A stretch of 45,010 nucleotides of DNA from an uncultured Clostridia bacterium. GTDB lineage: Bacteria; Bacillota; Clostridia; Christensenellales; Borkfalkiaceae. Location: the NCBI GenBank assembly GCA_947626005.1, contig CANQQM010000005.1, forward strand, positions 1-45,010. Reading direction: 5' to 3'. Below the pieces are notes generated by a model. That model saw only the letters and a list, made by a program, of their open reading frames with translations. It was not told the origin of the DNA and made no database searches. Every line of letters starts with the position of its first letter. Position 1 is the stretch's first letter. Made by a program: the position numbers and the translations under genes. This document shows positions 13,161 to 21,826 of this stretch, piece after piece.

Positions 13161-15764
13161 ATGGATATGAAATTTCCTTTGAAGGGACGCAAACTTTTTT
13201 TGTTCGCCGCACTGCTTTTTCTTTTTGCGGCGTTCTTTGCCCTGCCGAGAACGAAGGCGTCTGCCGCCGAGCTCACGACGGCGGAGGGCATGCTTGCCCT
13301 TCCCGGGAGCTACGAACAGTACCTCGACCTCCGTTCCCCCAAGGATATTGCGATCAGTGAAACGCACATTGCGATCGCCGACGGCAACCGCATCTACCTC
13401 TATTCCCGCGGCAAGGAAAACGCCGTCTACCGCGTGTACGACAGCGGGTCCTCTTCCGCCACCTTCGGGAAGATCCAGTTCGCGGACGGCCTCCTCTACT
13501 TTACCGACGCCGCGATGAAACTGCACACCCTCGACCCCGACGCTTCGGACTTCGACGTCAAGGAGATCGACTACAACCTTGCCAATTTCATCGTCGCCGA
13601 CGGGAAGATCTACGGCACGACGACGATGGGCACCACCACCTCCCTCTATTCCCTCTCTCCCGACGGCTCGACGGACATTCCCTCCATCGAAAAGCCGCTT
13701 GCGACCAACCTCCCCGCACAGCTCCCGATGACCTATGCGGACGGGGTATTCTACTATGCGATGAACGGCGCCGTCTGCCCCTTCAATACGAAGAGCGACA
13801 GCGCGGGCGTCTCCTTCTTCCTCGACCCGCAGAACGGTCAGCTCCAGCCGAGCGCCATCTGCGCCATCGGGAAGTACATGTTCTTCACCGACGAACGGGG
13901 GCTGCACCGTGCCGACATGACGGGGGGCTCCCCCCTCGTTACCGTCGCGGAAGGATCGGGCTATTCCGCCCTCTCGGGCTCGAACGGCATGCTCTACTGC
14001 ATTGCGGGGAACGCCGTAAAGGAGCTCTCCGTCGGGGAGACCTGTTCCTTTACCGACTATGAGATCACGGCGGCGTCCGCTGCCGAAAACCGCCTTTCGG
14101 GGGCGGTGGATTGCGTGCGCGCGGGCGACCTTCTCGTCACCGCCGATGCGGGCAACCGCCGCATTTCCGTCGCGACGCTCACCCGCGCCGAACGGGCGGA
14201 CGGCGGGCAGGAGACGCGCATCCTCGGCTACTCCGTCATTCCCTGTATCGACGGGAACGGCGACGCGTACGTCCCCTCCCTTGTCGCAACGGACGGCAAC
14301 ATTATCGCCGTAGCGGCGGAGGGCAGCGACGTCTACCTCTACCGCGCGGGAGAGAGCACCTTCTTCTACCGCCATTCGACGGGCAACAACCCCGTCACGG
14401 GGCTTGCATGCGTGTACGGGAGCGTCTATTTCGTCACGGGGCACAACTTCGGGAAGGCCGAAGCGGGCGCCGCGCTCGTTCAGCGCAACAACGGCAAGAC
14501 CAATGCCGCCCTCGCCTCCGACCTCTACGGAAAGCTCTTCGTCGTCTACGGAGACCGCTCCGTCGCCTCCTTCTCCGAGCGGGAATTCCTCGACAATACG
14601 GTCTCGGGAGAGGCGGTGGAGGGCGCCCTCCCCGAGGGATATTCCTCCCTCCGCGCCGACTTCGAGGGCAATCTTATAAAAGAAGAAGTATATTGCGAGT
14701 TGAGTAGCGGCGAAGCGGAGCCGCTTGCGACGGTGAAGGGGGAAAACTTCGCCTTCGATCAAAGCCCCGTCGCTCCCGCCGCGTTTGCGCTCGGCTTCGA
14801 GGACGACGAGCTCTTCTTCCTCTTCAACAACTACACCGTGCGCACCCATCCCGACGTCATCGACATCCCCACCCTCGACGAGATCGACGCCTCGGGCGTG
14901 TACGAATCCGTCTTTGCCGCCCACGGGAAGGAAGGGCTGCTTATCGACGTGCCCGCGGGGACGATCGGCATCCGCACCGACCTCGATATTCTGCACGAAG
15001 AGCACCCCGCCTTCTTCCCTTATTCCTTCTACTACCGCACCGACGCCGACCGCCGCGGCATTCTGCTTGCCGCCAAGGACGAATACGGCCTCGTCGTCCT
15101 CTACGACGAGTACGAGAACGACCGCGTGTTCTCGGCCACCCTCTTCCGCCTCGACGGGGAGATCTCCCGCGTGCCCGAGGAGGAATACTGGACGGTGATC
15201 GATACGGAGAGGTACCTCACAAACGACGTGAACGAGTACTTCTTCCCCTGCCTCCACGGGGCGCTCAAGGACGCCCGCCTCACCCGCGGCGCGAAGGTGG
15301 TCGTCGAGGGCTATGTTTCGGCGCCCGAACGCGATTACGCCCTCATAAGATATAAGGCGGTGCGCGGATTCGTGCCCGCCGACTACCTCACGGACGTCGC
15401 TCCCCTCCCCGAGGAGAGCACCCCCTACGAGCCCGCATGGCTCAAAGCCAACCCCGACGGCACCGACTTTGTCGCAGACGACTGGTCGACGATCCATATC
15501 ACCGAGCGCACGAGGGCGCAGTTCGTCGACAACGGCGACGGGACGTACACGGCGACCGTGTACGTCGAAGACGAAAACGGCGGCCCCGCGAAGGCGTATC
15601 GGGCGATCGTCGACGGATCGAAGATCGACCGCGGCGAATCGGACGTTCTCCGCATCACCCTCATCGTCATTCTGACGGTGCTTGCCGTCGTCATCATCGG
15701 GGCGTACGTCTACCTTCTTCCCCGAAAATCCAAAAATCAAGAGAATTTATCCCGCCGACCTTGA
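13161..15764 (+). CDS. Large exported beta-rich protein with C-terminal membrane anchor
   Basis: 867-residue surface protein. A signal peptide covers about residues 1-35 (KGRKLFLFAALLFLFAAFF core, cleavage near KASA-AE). A beta-propeller-like region of repeated short strands follows (ISETHIAIADGNRIYLYS, LYFTDAAMKLHTL, KYMFFTDERGLHRADM, LLVTADAGNRRISVAT), to about residue 500. An SH3-like stretch comes near 700-765 (ARLTRGAKVVVEGYV...YALIRYKAVRGFVPADYL). A single membrane helix (about 830-852) and a basic tail end the chain. The domain plan resembles the smaller protein at 11824, suggesting related cell-surface roles. ATG 13161 is chosen because it directly precedes the signal peptide; ATG 13167 is also possible. 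The stop codon lies inside the -35 box of the next gene. No enzyme motif is seen. Confidence 0.82.
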   Translation: MDMKFPLKGRKLFLFAALLFLFAAFFALPRTKASAAELTTAEGMLALPGSYEQYLDLRSPKDIAISETHIAIADGNRIYLYSRGKENAVYRVYDSGSSSATFGKIQFADGLLYFTDAAMKLHTLDPDASDFDVKEIDYNLANFIVADGKIYGTTTMGTTTSLYSLSPDGSTDIPSIEKPLATNLPAQLPMTYADGVFYYAMNGAVCPFNTKSDSAGVSFFLDPQNGQLQPSAICAIGKYMFFTDERGLHRADMTGGSPLVTVAEGSGYSALSGSNGMLYCIAGNAVKELSVGETCSFTDYEITAASAAENRLSGAVDCVRAGDLLVTADAGNRRISVATLTRAERADGGQETRILGYSVIPCIDGNGDAYVPSLVATDGNIIAVAAEGSDVYLYRAGESTFFYRHSTGNNPVTGLACVYGSVYFVTGHNFGKAEAGAALVQRNNGKTNAALASDLYGKLFVVYGDRSVASFSEREFLDNTVSGEAVEGALPEGYSSLRADFEGNLIKEEVYCELSSGEAEPLATVKGENFAFDQSPVAPAAFALGFEDDELFFLFNNYTVRTHPDVIDIPTLDEIDASGVYESVFAAHGKEGLLIDVPAGTIGIRTDLDILHEEHPAFFPYSFYYRTDADRRGILLAAKDEYGLVVLYDEYENDRVFSATLFRLDGEISRVPEEEYWTVIDTERYLTNDVNEYFFPCLHGALKDARLTRGAKVVVEGYVSAPERDYALIRYKAVRGFVPADYLTDVAPLPEESTPYEPAWLKANPDGTDFVADDWSTIHITERTRAQFVDNGDGTYTATVYVEDENGGPAKAYRAIVDGSKIDRGESDVLRITLIVILTVLAVVIIGAYVYLLPRKSKNQENLSRRP

Positions 15765-15789
15765 CAACGGCGCGGAAGTATAGTACAAT
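15761..15789 (+). promoter_or_regulatory. Promoter of the GH43 gene
   Basis: Perfect TTGACA (15761-15766), 17-bp spacer, TACAAT (15784-15789). The TGA stop of the upstream gene is part of the TTGACA box. Confidence 0.88.
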
Positions 15790-15827
15790 AGACAAAGTCT
15801 GAAAATCTCGGATGAGGCGGTGTTTTT

Positions 15828-16838
15828 ATGGCGACCTACGATTCCCCTTTAGCGCTCCAGCGCGCCGATCCCTATCTCTATAAGCATACGGACGGTACCT
15901 ATTATTTCACGGCGACCTGCCCGCAGTACGACCGAATCGAGATCCGCAGCGCAAAGACGGTGAACGGCATCCGTACGGCGGAGGCGCGGACCGTCTGGCA
16001 TCGCCACCCCATCGGGGAAATGGCGTGTCACATCTGGGCGCCCGAGATCCATTTCATCATGGGGAAATGGGTCATCTACTTCGCGGCGGGGCACAAGCCC
16101 CACCAGTGGCGGATCCGCCCCTATGCCCTTGTCCTCAAGGGGAACGACCCGATGAAGGATGAATGGGTGGAAGCGGGGATGATGCAGCCCGCCGACGGCG
16201 ACGACTACCCCTTCACCCACTTCTCCCTCGATATGACCGTTTTCGAACACAGGGGGAGATGGTATGCGATTTGGGCGCAAAAAGTCGGCTTCGAGGAGAA
16301 CGTCAAGCCCATATCCAACCTCTACATCGCCGAGCTCGAGACCCCGTTCAAGCTCAAGAGTTTCCACGAACTTCTCTCGACGCCCGACTATCCTTGGGAG
16401 CGCGACGGCGGCTTCTGGGTGAACGAGGCTCCCGCCGTTTTGAAGCACGACGGCGTCATCTATTGCACCTTCTCCGCCTCCGCGACGGGCGCATGCTACT
16501 GCATGGGCCTCCTCCGCGCCGACGAGGATGCAGACCTTCTCGACCCCCGCTCGTGGAAGAAGGACCGCTACCCCGTATTCAAGACGATCGAGACGCTCAA
16601 GGTGTTCGGTCCCGGGCACAATTGCTTCGTCGAGGGCGACGAGGGCGAAATGCTCTCCCTTGTCCACTTCCGCAGCTACGAAAAGATCCACGGCGACCCG
16701 CTCGACGATCACAACCGCCATGCGCATGTCCTCAAAATTCACTACGGCGCGGACGGGGCGCCCGTATTCGACGTCGACCCGAAGGCGCTCTACACCGTCC
16801 CCTTCGAGAACGAAAAACAAAAGAATATCAACGACTGA
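15828..16838 (+). CDS. Glycoside hydrolase family 43 protein
   Basis: 336-residue cytoplasmic five-bladed propeller enzyme of the arabinofuranosidase/xylosidase group, removing pentose units from plant polysaccharide oligomers. The catalytic triad is visible: base Asp14 in RADPYLYK, pKa-modulating Asp135 in FSLDMTVF, and acid Glu200 in WVNEAPAV. GPGHNCFVEGDEGE (about 264-277) is the usual late active-site strand. There is no signal peptide, so it would act on imported oligosaccharides. Single-gene transcript: strong promoter, GATGAGGCGG ribosome binding site, strong terminator. Exact substrate cannot be read from sequence. The esterase at 35208 is another possible polysaccharide-side-chain enzyme, but unlinked. 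Confidence 0.88.
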   Translation: MATYDSPLALQRADPYLYKHTDGTYYFTATCPQYDRIEIRSAKTVNGIRTAEARTVWHRHPIGEMACHIWAPEIHFIMGKWVIYFAAGHKPHQWRIRPYALVLKGNDPMKDEWVEAGMMQPADGDDYPFTHFSLDMTVFEHRGRWYAIWAQKVGFEENVKPISNLYIAELETPFKLKSFHELLSTPDYPWERDGGFWVNEAPAVLKHDGVIYCTFSASATGACYCMGLLRADEDADLLDPRSWKKDRYPVFKTIETLKVFGPGHNCFVEGDEGEMLSLVHFRSYEKIHGDPLDDHNRHAHVLKIHYGADGAPVFDVDPKALYTVPFENEKQKNIND

Positions 16839-16846
16839 ACCTTATA

Positions 16847-16878
16847 AGGGGGGGCGGAAATCGCCCCCTCATTTTTTA
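16847..16878 (+). terminator. Terminator of the GH43 gene
   Basis: Stem GGGGGCG / CGCCCCC, loop GAAAT, then TCATTTTTTATTTT on the plus strand. Confidence 0.88.
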
Positions 16879-16896
16879 TTTTCCGCGCGGCCGCAT

Positions 16897-16925
16897 TCAA
16901 TAAAATCGCCCCAAAATCATATACT
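16897..16925 (+). promoter_or_regulatory. Promoter of murG
   Basis: TATACT (16920-16925) with a weak TCAATA -35 (16897-16902), 17 bp apart. The ATG begins 6 nt after the -10 box, so the mRNA may be leaderless. Confidence 0.5.
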
Positions 16926-16931
16926 GGGGTT

Positions 16932-17957
16932 ATGAAACGCATCCTCTTTACGGGCGGCGGGAGCGCCGGGCACGTCGTCCCCAATCTTGCAATCATGCGG
17001 GAGATCAAGTACTCCTACGAAATCAGCTACATGGGCGGGGGCGGGATCGAGACGAAACTCGTCGGCAAGGCGGGTTTCCCCTTCTTCCGTGTCGACAGCC
17101 CCAAACTTATCCGAGACTTTTCGGCGGAGAACCTCCGCATCCCCTTCCGCCTTCAGAGGGCGAAAAGGGAGGCCCTTAAGGTGATCGAAGCGAAGAAGTT
17201 CGACCTCGTCTTTTCGAAGGGCGGCTTTCAGAGCTACCCCGCCGTGTGGGCGGCGCACCGCCTCCAAATTCCCGTTCTCACCCACGAGAGCGACCTTAGC
17301 CCCGGCCTCTGCACCAAGCTCATCGCAAGGAAGTGCAAATACGTCCTCACCTCCTTCCCCGAGACGGCGGAGCGCTTCCCGAACGGGAAATTCGTCGGTT
17401 CCCCCATTCGGCGGGAGGTCTTTTCGGGGGACAAAATGCGGGCGCGGCAGAAGTATTCGGTGCCCTCGGGGCTTCCCGTCCTCCTTGTGTTCGGCGGCGG
17501 AAGCGGCAGCAGAACGCTCAACGAAGCCGTCGGGCACGCCCTCACCGCCCTCAACCGCCGCTTCTTCGTTCTGCACATCACGGGCGGAGAGGAGAAAGGC
17601 AGGACGGAGCGCTATCTTCCCCTCCCCTTCGAGCCCGATATGGGGAGCGCGTATGCGGCGGCGGACGTCGTCCTCTCCCGTGCGGGAAGCAATACCGTAT
17701 TCGAACTCCTTGCTCTCAAAAAAAAGGCGATCCTTGTTCCTCTCGAACAGGGATCGCGGGGCGATCAACTCGAAAACGCCGCCTACTTTGCGAAAAAGGG
17801 GCTCTTTTTCCTCCTTCCCGAGGCGCGGCTCGGAGAACTTCCCATCGCGGCGGAGGAAGTTTTACGGGATAGAGCCATCGAGGAGGCCCTTGCCGCATCG
17901 GACTTTCGGAGCGGCACGGAGGCGATCGTCGGGCTCATCAAGGAGATCCTCTCTTAA
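16932..17957 (+). CDS. murG: UDP-N-acetylglucosamine--lipid I GlcNAc transferase
   Basis: 341-residue GT28 enzyme that adds GlcNAc to lipid I to make lipid II on the inner face of the membrane. N-terminal GGGSAGHVVPN (residues 8-18) is the first G-loop. FSKGGFQSYPAVWAA and HESDLSPGLCTKL are acceptor-domain motifs. FGGGSGSRTLNE (about 183-194) is the second G-loop, and SRAGSNTVFELLALKKKAIL with DQLENAAYF forms the UDP-GlcNAc site. Length is typical. It stands alone, not in a dcw cluster, and meets yunB tail to tail with 1 nt between stops and no terminator. This could be a second, sporulation-related copy, but nothing here proves that. Confidence 0.92.
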   Translation: MKRILFTGGGSAGHVVPNLAIMREIKYSYEISYMGGGGIETKLVGKAGFPFFRVDSPKLIRDFSAENLRIPFRLQRAKREALKVIEAKKFDLVFSKGGFQSYPAVWAAHRLQIPVLTHESDLSPGLCTKLIARKCKYVLTSFPETAERFPNGKFVGSPIRREVFSGDKMRARQKYSVPSGLPVLLVFGGGSGSRTLNEAVGHALTALNRRFFVLHITGGEEKGRTERYLPLPFEPDMGSAYAAADVVLSRAGSNTVFELLALKKKAILVPLEQGSRGDQLENAAYFAKKGLFFLLPEARLGELPIAAEEVLRDRAIEEALAASDFRSGTEAIVGLIKEILS

Positions 17958-17958
17958 A

Positions 17959-18615
17959 TTATGGCGGCGCAAGGGAATAGCCCTCCCCGAAGAGGTCGGC
18001 CTGAAGGTAGGTATCGGGCACTTTGCCGACGAGAATGCTCTCCGCGATGAGGACCTCGGTGAGGGAGGCGAAGTTGCTCGTCCCCGACGGCATGATGATG
18101 GAAATATCGGCGACGATCTCGAGGGAAATGGAGTGCTTTGTTTGGTTGATCCCCGCCGACTCGAAGGAGGAGACAAAGCGGCACTCGACGTTGGAAATGG
18201 GAATAATTTTCATGCGCACCTTGGGCCCGAAGCCCGCCCACGCCTCGATCCCGAAGAAGGCGCCGAGGGGGACGAGGACACCGTCGGAGCTCATCGACTG
18301 CAGATTCTGCTGGGAGACATAGGCGGCGTCGCGGGCGATGCGGTTGATCTGAAAGGAGTTGGAAGCGATCGAGACGATCTCCCCCTCCTCTCCGTAGGTC
18401 ACGGTGACGAGGTCGTCGTAGCGCACCTTGTCCGCAAGGGTCGAGTAGATGGCGTCGTTGACGGCGACGGTCGTGATCGAGCGCATGTTCGCCTCGGCAA
18501 TGGACTTCAAAACGCGGTTCGCATTGTAATGAAAGAGAATTATAAGGACGATGAGGAGGACAAGAAGGAGGGCAAGGCATATTTTGAGTTTGGTAAAAAC
18601 GCGGCGGGCTCTCAT
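17959..18615 (-). CDS. yunB: Sporulation protein YunB
   Basis: 218-residue protein with one N-terminal membrane helix (about 10-29) and an extracytoplasmic domain. The family motifs are INRIARDAAYVSQQNLQ (around residues 90-106) and VPLGAFFGIEAWAGFGPKVRMKIIPI (about 115-140). In Bacillus yunB is a mother-cell gene needed for normal spore formation; the molecular role is not known. Length matches the family (about 220-250). The start ATG follows a weak TAGGGATAGAG. The upstream region (minus strand) contains GCATAAT, a possible -10. No terminator is visible, so its mRNA probably runs antisense into murG. Confidence 0.9.
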   Translation of the reverse strand: MRARRVFTKLKICLALLLVLLIVLIILFHYNANRVLKSIAEANMRSITTVAVNDAIYSTLADKVRYDDLVTVTYGEEGEIVSIASNSFQINRIARDAAYVSQQNLQSMSSDGVLVPLGAFFGIEAWAGFGPKVRMKIIPISNVECRFVSSFESAGINQTKHSISLEIVADISIIMPSGTSNFASLTEVLIAESILVGKVPDTYLQADLFGEGYSLAPP

Positions 18616-18813
18616 TCTCTATCCCTATTCGCCCGCCCGCCCGATTATGCAAATTCCCCCGCTCCGCCCGAAAATCGCGTTTCGGGCGTTTTTTGGGCGT
18701 CAATTTGAAATTTTTTATTTCGATTTTCATCGAATTAAGCCGTTTTTCGGCCCTTTTTTGTCCAAAATCGACCGATTTTCGTCGAAATTTATTTTGATGA
18801 ATATCGAAATAGC
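18616..18813. other. AT-rich intergenic stretch with TCGA-centred inverted repeats
   Basis: No gene is seen. The part 18690-18813 is conspicuously AT-rich in a GC-rich genome. It holds short perfect inverted repeats TTCGAT/ATCGAA (18719-18724 and 18729-18734) and AAAATCG/CGATTTT (18764-18770 and 18773-18779), plus further TCGAAAT copies. It separates the yunB promoter region from the yigZ terminator. Confidence 0.45.
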
Positions 18814-18841
18814 AAAAAGACGACCGAGGGGTCGTCTTTTT
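18814..18841 (-). terminator. Terminator of the tyrS-yigZ operon
   Basis: Stem AAAAAGACGACC / GGTCGTCTTTTT with a 4-nt loop. It has Ts on both strands and lies 40 nt after the yigZ-family stop codon. Confidence 0.85.
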
Positions 18842-18880
18842 GGGTTTTCGCTCTCATCGCACTTGAGGCGGTTTTTACAT

Positions 18881-19510
18881 TCATTCGATCGGAAGAGGGC
18901 GGATGCTCCTTCCCCCTTCCTCCACCGTCACCCTTCCCGAGAGGGCATTCATGGCGCGGGAGAGAAATTTCTCCTTCTCACTCTCCCGAACGGCGACGGT
19001 AAACGCGGCGCCCGAGGAGAATTCCCTCCCCAAAACCTCCGCCCCCTCCTCCGAGAGGAAACGCTGTGCGGCATTCACATCCGAATAGCCGACGGTAAGG
19101 CGGAGAAGCGCGCAAAGTTCGAAGCTCCGCTTCTCCGCGGCAAGCAGTCCGTCCGCGGCGGCGCCCGCATAGGCGCGGGTGAGGCCCCCCGCCCCGAGCT
19201 TGATCCCGCCGAAGTACCGAACGACGGCGACCGCCGTCTCGACGAGGTTCTGCGATCGGATGACGCCGAGAATGGGCATCCCCGCCGTCCCCTGCGGTTC
19301 CCCGTCGTCCGAAAAGCGTAAAAGGTTCCCCTTCTCGTCGGCGATGTACCCGTAGGCGACGTGGGTCGCCGCGGGATGAAGGGCGCGGACATGAGTTAGG
19401 AAGGCCTTTGCCTCCTCCTCCCCCACGATCCTCTTCGCATAGGCAAGGAAGCGGGACTTCTCGATGACGCGCTCCGCCGTCGCCTCGCCGACGATCCCGA
19501 GGTAGCTCAT
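18881..19510 (-). CDS. IMPACT/YigZ family protein
   Basis: 209-residue protein of the UPF0029 (IMPACT) family with the C-terminal DUF1949 domain. Signature motifs are [12 protein letters not shown] near the N terminus, [34 protein letters not shown] (about 68-84) and [20 protein letters not shown] (about 97-116). Family members are thought to act in translation or its regulation; the exact function in bacteria is unsettled. The ATG overlaps the tyrS TGA by 4 nt, so the two are translationally coupled and share the tyrS promoter. Length is typical. Confidence 0.92.
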   Translation of the reverse strand: MSYLGIVGEATAERVIEKSRFLAYAKRIVGEEEAKAFLTHVRALHPAATHVAYGYIADEKGNLLRFSDDGEPQGTAGMPILGVIRSQNLVETAVAVVRYFGGIKLGAGGLTRAYAGAAADGLLAAEKRSFELCALLRLTVGYSDVNAAQRFLSEEGAEVLGREFSSGAAFTVAVRESEKEKFLSRAMNALSGRVTVEEGGRSIRPLPIE

Positions 19511-20697
19511 CCCCTTACGACCTTGACGCGGACTTTCTTCCCCTTGAAGAGGGTGAACTCTCCTTCGGGAAGAGGCAGATTCATATCCGACGCCTTCTCT
19601 CCGTTCAAAGAGACGCCGCCCTGCTCGATGAGCCGCCGCGCTTCGCCGTTGCTCTTTGCAAGCCCCGTCTCGACAAGCGCCTGAAGGAGGTTTTGCGCCG
19701 CCGCGATTTTGACGACGGGCATCTCCCCCTCTCCGCCGAACGCGGCATGGGCCTCGGCTTGGGCGCGCTGCGCCGCCTCCGTCCCGTGGACCGTCTCGGT
19801 GAGAACATAGGCAAGTCTCTCCTTCGCCGCATTGATGCGCTCGTCGGGGTACTTGCAGAGCTCTTCGATCTCGGAAAGGGGCAAAAAGGTCAGAAGTTTC
19901 AGGCACTTCTCGACGTCCCCGTCTGCCGTGTTGCGCCAGTACTGGTAGAATTCGTAGGGCGAAGTCTTTTGGGCGTCGAGCCAGACCGCCCCCTTCTGCG
20001 TCTTGCCCATCTTCTTCCCTTCACTCGTCGTGAGGAGGGTAAAGGTCATCGCGTACGCCGCCTTGTGCTCCTTGCGGCGGATGAGGTCTGCCCCCGCGAG
20101 CATGTTGCTCCACTGGTCGTCGCCGCCGAGTTCGAGGCAGCAGCCGAACTTCCTGTTAAGCACAAGGAAGTCGTACGCCTGCATGAGCATATAGTTGAAT
20201 TCGAGGAAGGTGAGGCCCTTCTCCATGCGCGTCTTGTAGCATTCGGCGGTGAGCATCTTGTTCACCGAGAAGTTGACGCCGATCTCGCGCAGGAAGTCGA
20301 CATAGTTGAGCCCCAAGAGCCATTCTGCGTTGTCGACGACGATCGCGGCGTTCTCCCCCTCGAAGCGGACAAAGCGCGACATCTGTTTTTTGAAGCATTC
20401 GACGTTGTGGGCGACCGTCTCCCGCGTCAGCATCGCGCGGAGGTCCGACCGCCCGGAGGGGTCGCCGATCATCCCCGTCCCGCCGCCGATGAGGACGATG
20501 GGCCTGTGCCCCGCGTCCTGCATGTGCTTCATCGCGACGAGCTGCATGAAGTGCCCGACGTGCAGGGAATCCGCCGTCGGGTCGAAGCCGATGTAGAAGG
20601 GAACGCTCTCCTTCCCGAGAAGCGCATAGAGCTCCTCTTCGTACACCGTCTGTTTGAGAAATCCCCGCGCGCGCAGGGTATCCATCACGTTTTGCAT
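19507..20697 (-). CDS. tyrS: Tyrosyl-tRNA synthetase
   Basis: 396-residue class I synthetase attaching tyrosine to tRNA-Tyr. ATP site motif HVGH (about residues 46-49, HIGH equivalent) follows GFDPTADSL. The Tyr pocket has [10 protein letters not shown] and GGDDQWSNM. The KMSKS loop reads KKMGKT, a common bacterial TyrS variant. An S4 RNA-binding domain closes the protein ([18 protein letters not shown]). The ATG at 20697 is chosen because GCGAGGAAG lies just before it. An in-frame ATG at 20721 lies inside a leader hairpin and has no ribosome binding site. Strong promoter 20766-20794 gives a leader of about 60 nt, too short for a T-box. Confidence 0.95.
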   Translation of the reverse strand: MQNVMDTLRARGFLKQTVYEEELYALLGKESVPFYIGFDPTADSLHVGHFMQLVAMKHMQDAGHRPIVLIGGGTGMIGDPSGRSDLRAMLTRETVAHNVECFKKQMSRFVRFEGENAAIVVDNAEWLLGLNYVDFLREIGVNFSVNKMLTAECYKTRMEKGLTFLEFNYMLMQAYDFLVLNRKFGCCLELGGDDQWSNMLAGADLIRRKEHKAAYAMTFTLLTTSEGKKMGKTQKGAVWLDAQKTSPYEFYQYWRNTADGDVEKCLKLLTFLPLSEIEELCKYPDERINAAKERLAYVLTETVHGTEAAQRAQAEAHAAFGGEGEMPVVKIAAAQNLLQALVETGLAKSNGEARRLIEQGGVSLNGEKASDMNLPLPEGEFTLFKGKKVRVKVVRG

Positions 20698-20709
20698 ATT
20701 CTTCCTCGC

Positions 20710-20746
20710 AAAGCCGAACATTCGGGAAAAGACCCCGTGCGGCTTT
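20710..20746 (-). promoter_or_regulatory. tyrS leader hairpin
   Basis: In the minus-strand leader, AAAGCCG (20746-20740) pairs with CGGCTTT (20716-20710), enclosing a second pairing CGGG/CCCG. The hairpin ends 13 nt before the chosen tyrS ATG, next to the ribosome binding site. A role in control is possible but inferred. Confidence 0.45.
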
Positions 20747-20765
20747 TTGTCTATTATTCACGACT

Positions 20766-20794
20766 ATTATACACGCGCGGGAGAAACTTGTCAA
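20766..20794 (-). promoter_or_regulatory. tyrS promoter
   Basis: Consensus TTGACA (20789-20794), 17-bp spacer, TATAAT (20766-20771) on the minus strand. The -35 is 41 bp from the divergent WYL-regulator -35. Confidence 0.92.
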
Positions 20795-20817
20795 ACGTTT
20801 CCGCGGCGTCTCAAGGC

Positions 20818-20853
20818 TTCGAAGAGGCCTGCGCCTTGACAAACCTCTTCGAA
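20818..20853. promoter_or_regulatory. Candidate operator of the WYL regulator
   Basis: Perfect 10-bp inverted repeat TTCGAAGAGG (20818-20827) / CCTCTTCGAA (20844-20853). It flanks the -35 box of the WYL gene. The two TTCGAA cores are 30 bp apart, about three helical turns, as expected for one dimer contacting two half sites on one face. Autoregulation is inferred. Confidence 0.5.
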
Positions 20854-20864
20854 TGTGGTACAAT
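20836..20864 (+). promoter_or_regulatory. WYL regulator promoter
   Basis: Consensus TTGACA (20836-20841), 17-bp spacer, TACAAT (20859-20864). Confidence 0.9.
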
Positions 20865-20888
20865 CTGAAAAAACAGTTCGGGGGACCC

Positions 20889-21815
20889 ATGAAATATCAG
20901 ACGATGGTCGGCATGCTGCTTGCGCTTCTTTCCCGCCGCAAAGTGAGTGCGGGAGAGTTCGCGGCGAAATATTCGATCTCCGTCCGCACCGTCTATCGCT
21001 ATGTCGACGAGATGATCGTGGCGGGGATCCCCATCGATATCGTGCGCGGCGCAAACGGCGGCATCTGCATTTCGGACGCCTACAAGCTCCCGCGCGGCTT
21101 CTTCACCCATGAAGAGTACGACGCGGCCGTCTCCGCCCTCCTTGCGATGCATGCGCAGACGGGCGAACCCGCCCTTAAGGATGCGATCGACAAGCTCACC
21201 GCCCTCTCGAAGTCCGAACGGCGGCTCGGCGCGGTCGCGGGGAACGTCCTCGTCGACAACGGCGCATGGGGCGGAGAGCGGAATTTCTCCGAAAAACTCA
21301 CCCTCCTCAACCGTGCGATCGGGGCGCAGGAGGCCCTTTATATCGGCTACACCGACCGCACCGGCGTTCGGACGGAGCGGAAGATCTATCCCCACCTTCT
21401 CGTCTATAAACAGAACATCTGGTATGCGTATGCCTATTGCCTGAAGCGCAACGCCTTCCGCCTCTTCAAGGTCGGGCGCATGCGCACCATTCGGGAGACG
21501 GAGGAGAAATTCGAGCGCATCCCCTTCACCGTCGACGACCTCCCGCTCTCCTTCTGGACGGACGGCGAAAAGACGGTCGAGGCGCGTTTTCGGATCGAGC
21601 CCGACACCGTTCCCTTTGCCGAAGTGTGGCTCGGGGTCGACAACATCCGCCGCGAAGGGTCGGAAATCTACGCCGACGTCGTGCTTCCCGACGACGAATC
21701 CCTCGTCGGGACCATCCTCTCGGCGGGCGCGGGGCTCACCGTCGTCGAGCCCGAATCGCTTCGGGAGCGGGTCTCGCGGGAGGCGGAGGCCATTGCGGAA
21801 CGGTATCGGAAATAG
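20889..21815 (+). CDS. HTH/WYL-domain transcriptional regulator
   Basis: 308-residue regulator. An N-terminal DeoR-like winged helix (about 1-60: SAGEFAAKYSISVRTVYRYVDEM, then GGICISDAYKLP wing) is followed by a WYL ligand-sensing domain (about 135-230: IGYTDRTGVRTERKIYPHLLVYKQNIWYAYAYC), and a C-terminal WCX-like part. WYL proteins often respond to nucleotides or nucleic acids; the ligand here is unknown. The ATG at 20889 follows GGGGGA; the frame is open upstream to 20853 but lacks a ribosome binding site. It is divergent from tyrS and probably autoregulated through the TTCGAA repeat, which may also reach the tyrS promoter. Confidence 0.9.
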   Translation: MKYQTMVGMLLALLSRRKVSAGEFAAKYSISVRTVYRYVDEMIVAGIPIDIVRGANGGICISDAYKLPRGFFTHEEYDAAVSALLAMHAQTGEPALKDAIDKLTALSKSERRLGAVAGNVLVDNGAWGGERNFSEKLTLLNRAIGAQEALYIGYTDRTGVRTERKIYPHLLVYKQNIWYAYAYCLKRNAFRLFKVGRMRTIRETEEKFERIPFTVDDLPLSFWTDGEKTVEARFRIEPDTVPFAEVWLGVDNIRREGSEIYADVVLPDDESLVGTILSAGAGLTVVEPESLRERVSREAEAIAERYRK

Positions 21816-21826
21816 GGATACGGTAT

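Noticed and set aside
12333-15740. 1135-codon minus-strand frame
   Set aside because: Most of it is antisense to the exported protein at 13161-15764, which has a signal peptide and sensible composition; only the part from 12992 downward looks like a protein family.
15828-16838. Polysaccharide utilisation cluster around GH43
   Set aside because: No transporter, second glycosidase or sugar regulator is adjacent; the gene is monocistronic between a surface protein and murG.
20698-20760. T-box riboswitch in front of tyrS
   Set aside because: The leader from the predicted start site is about 60 nt, with no room for specifier stem and antiterminator, and no T-box sequence is seen.
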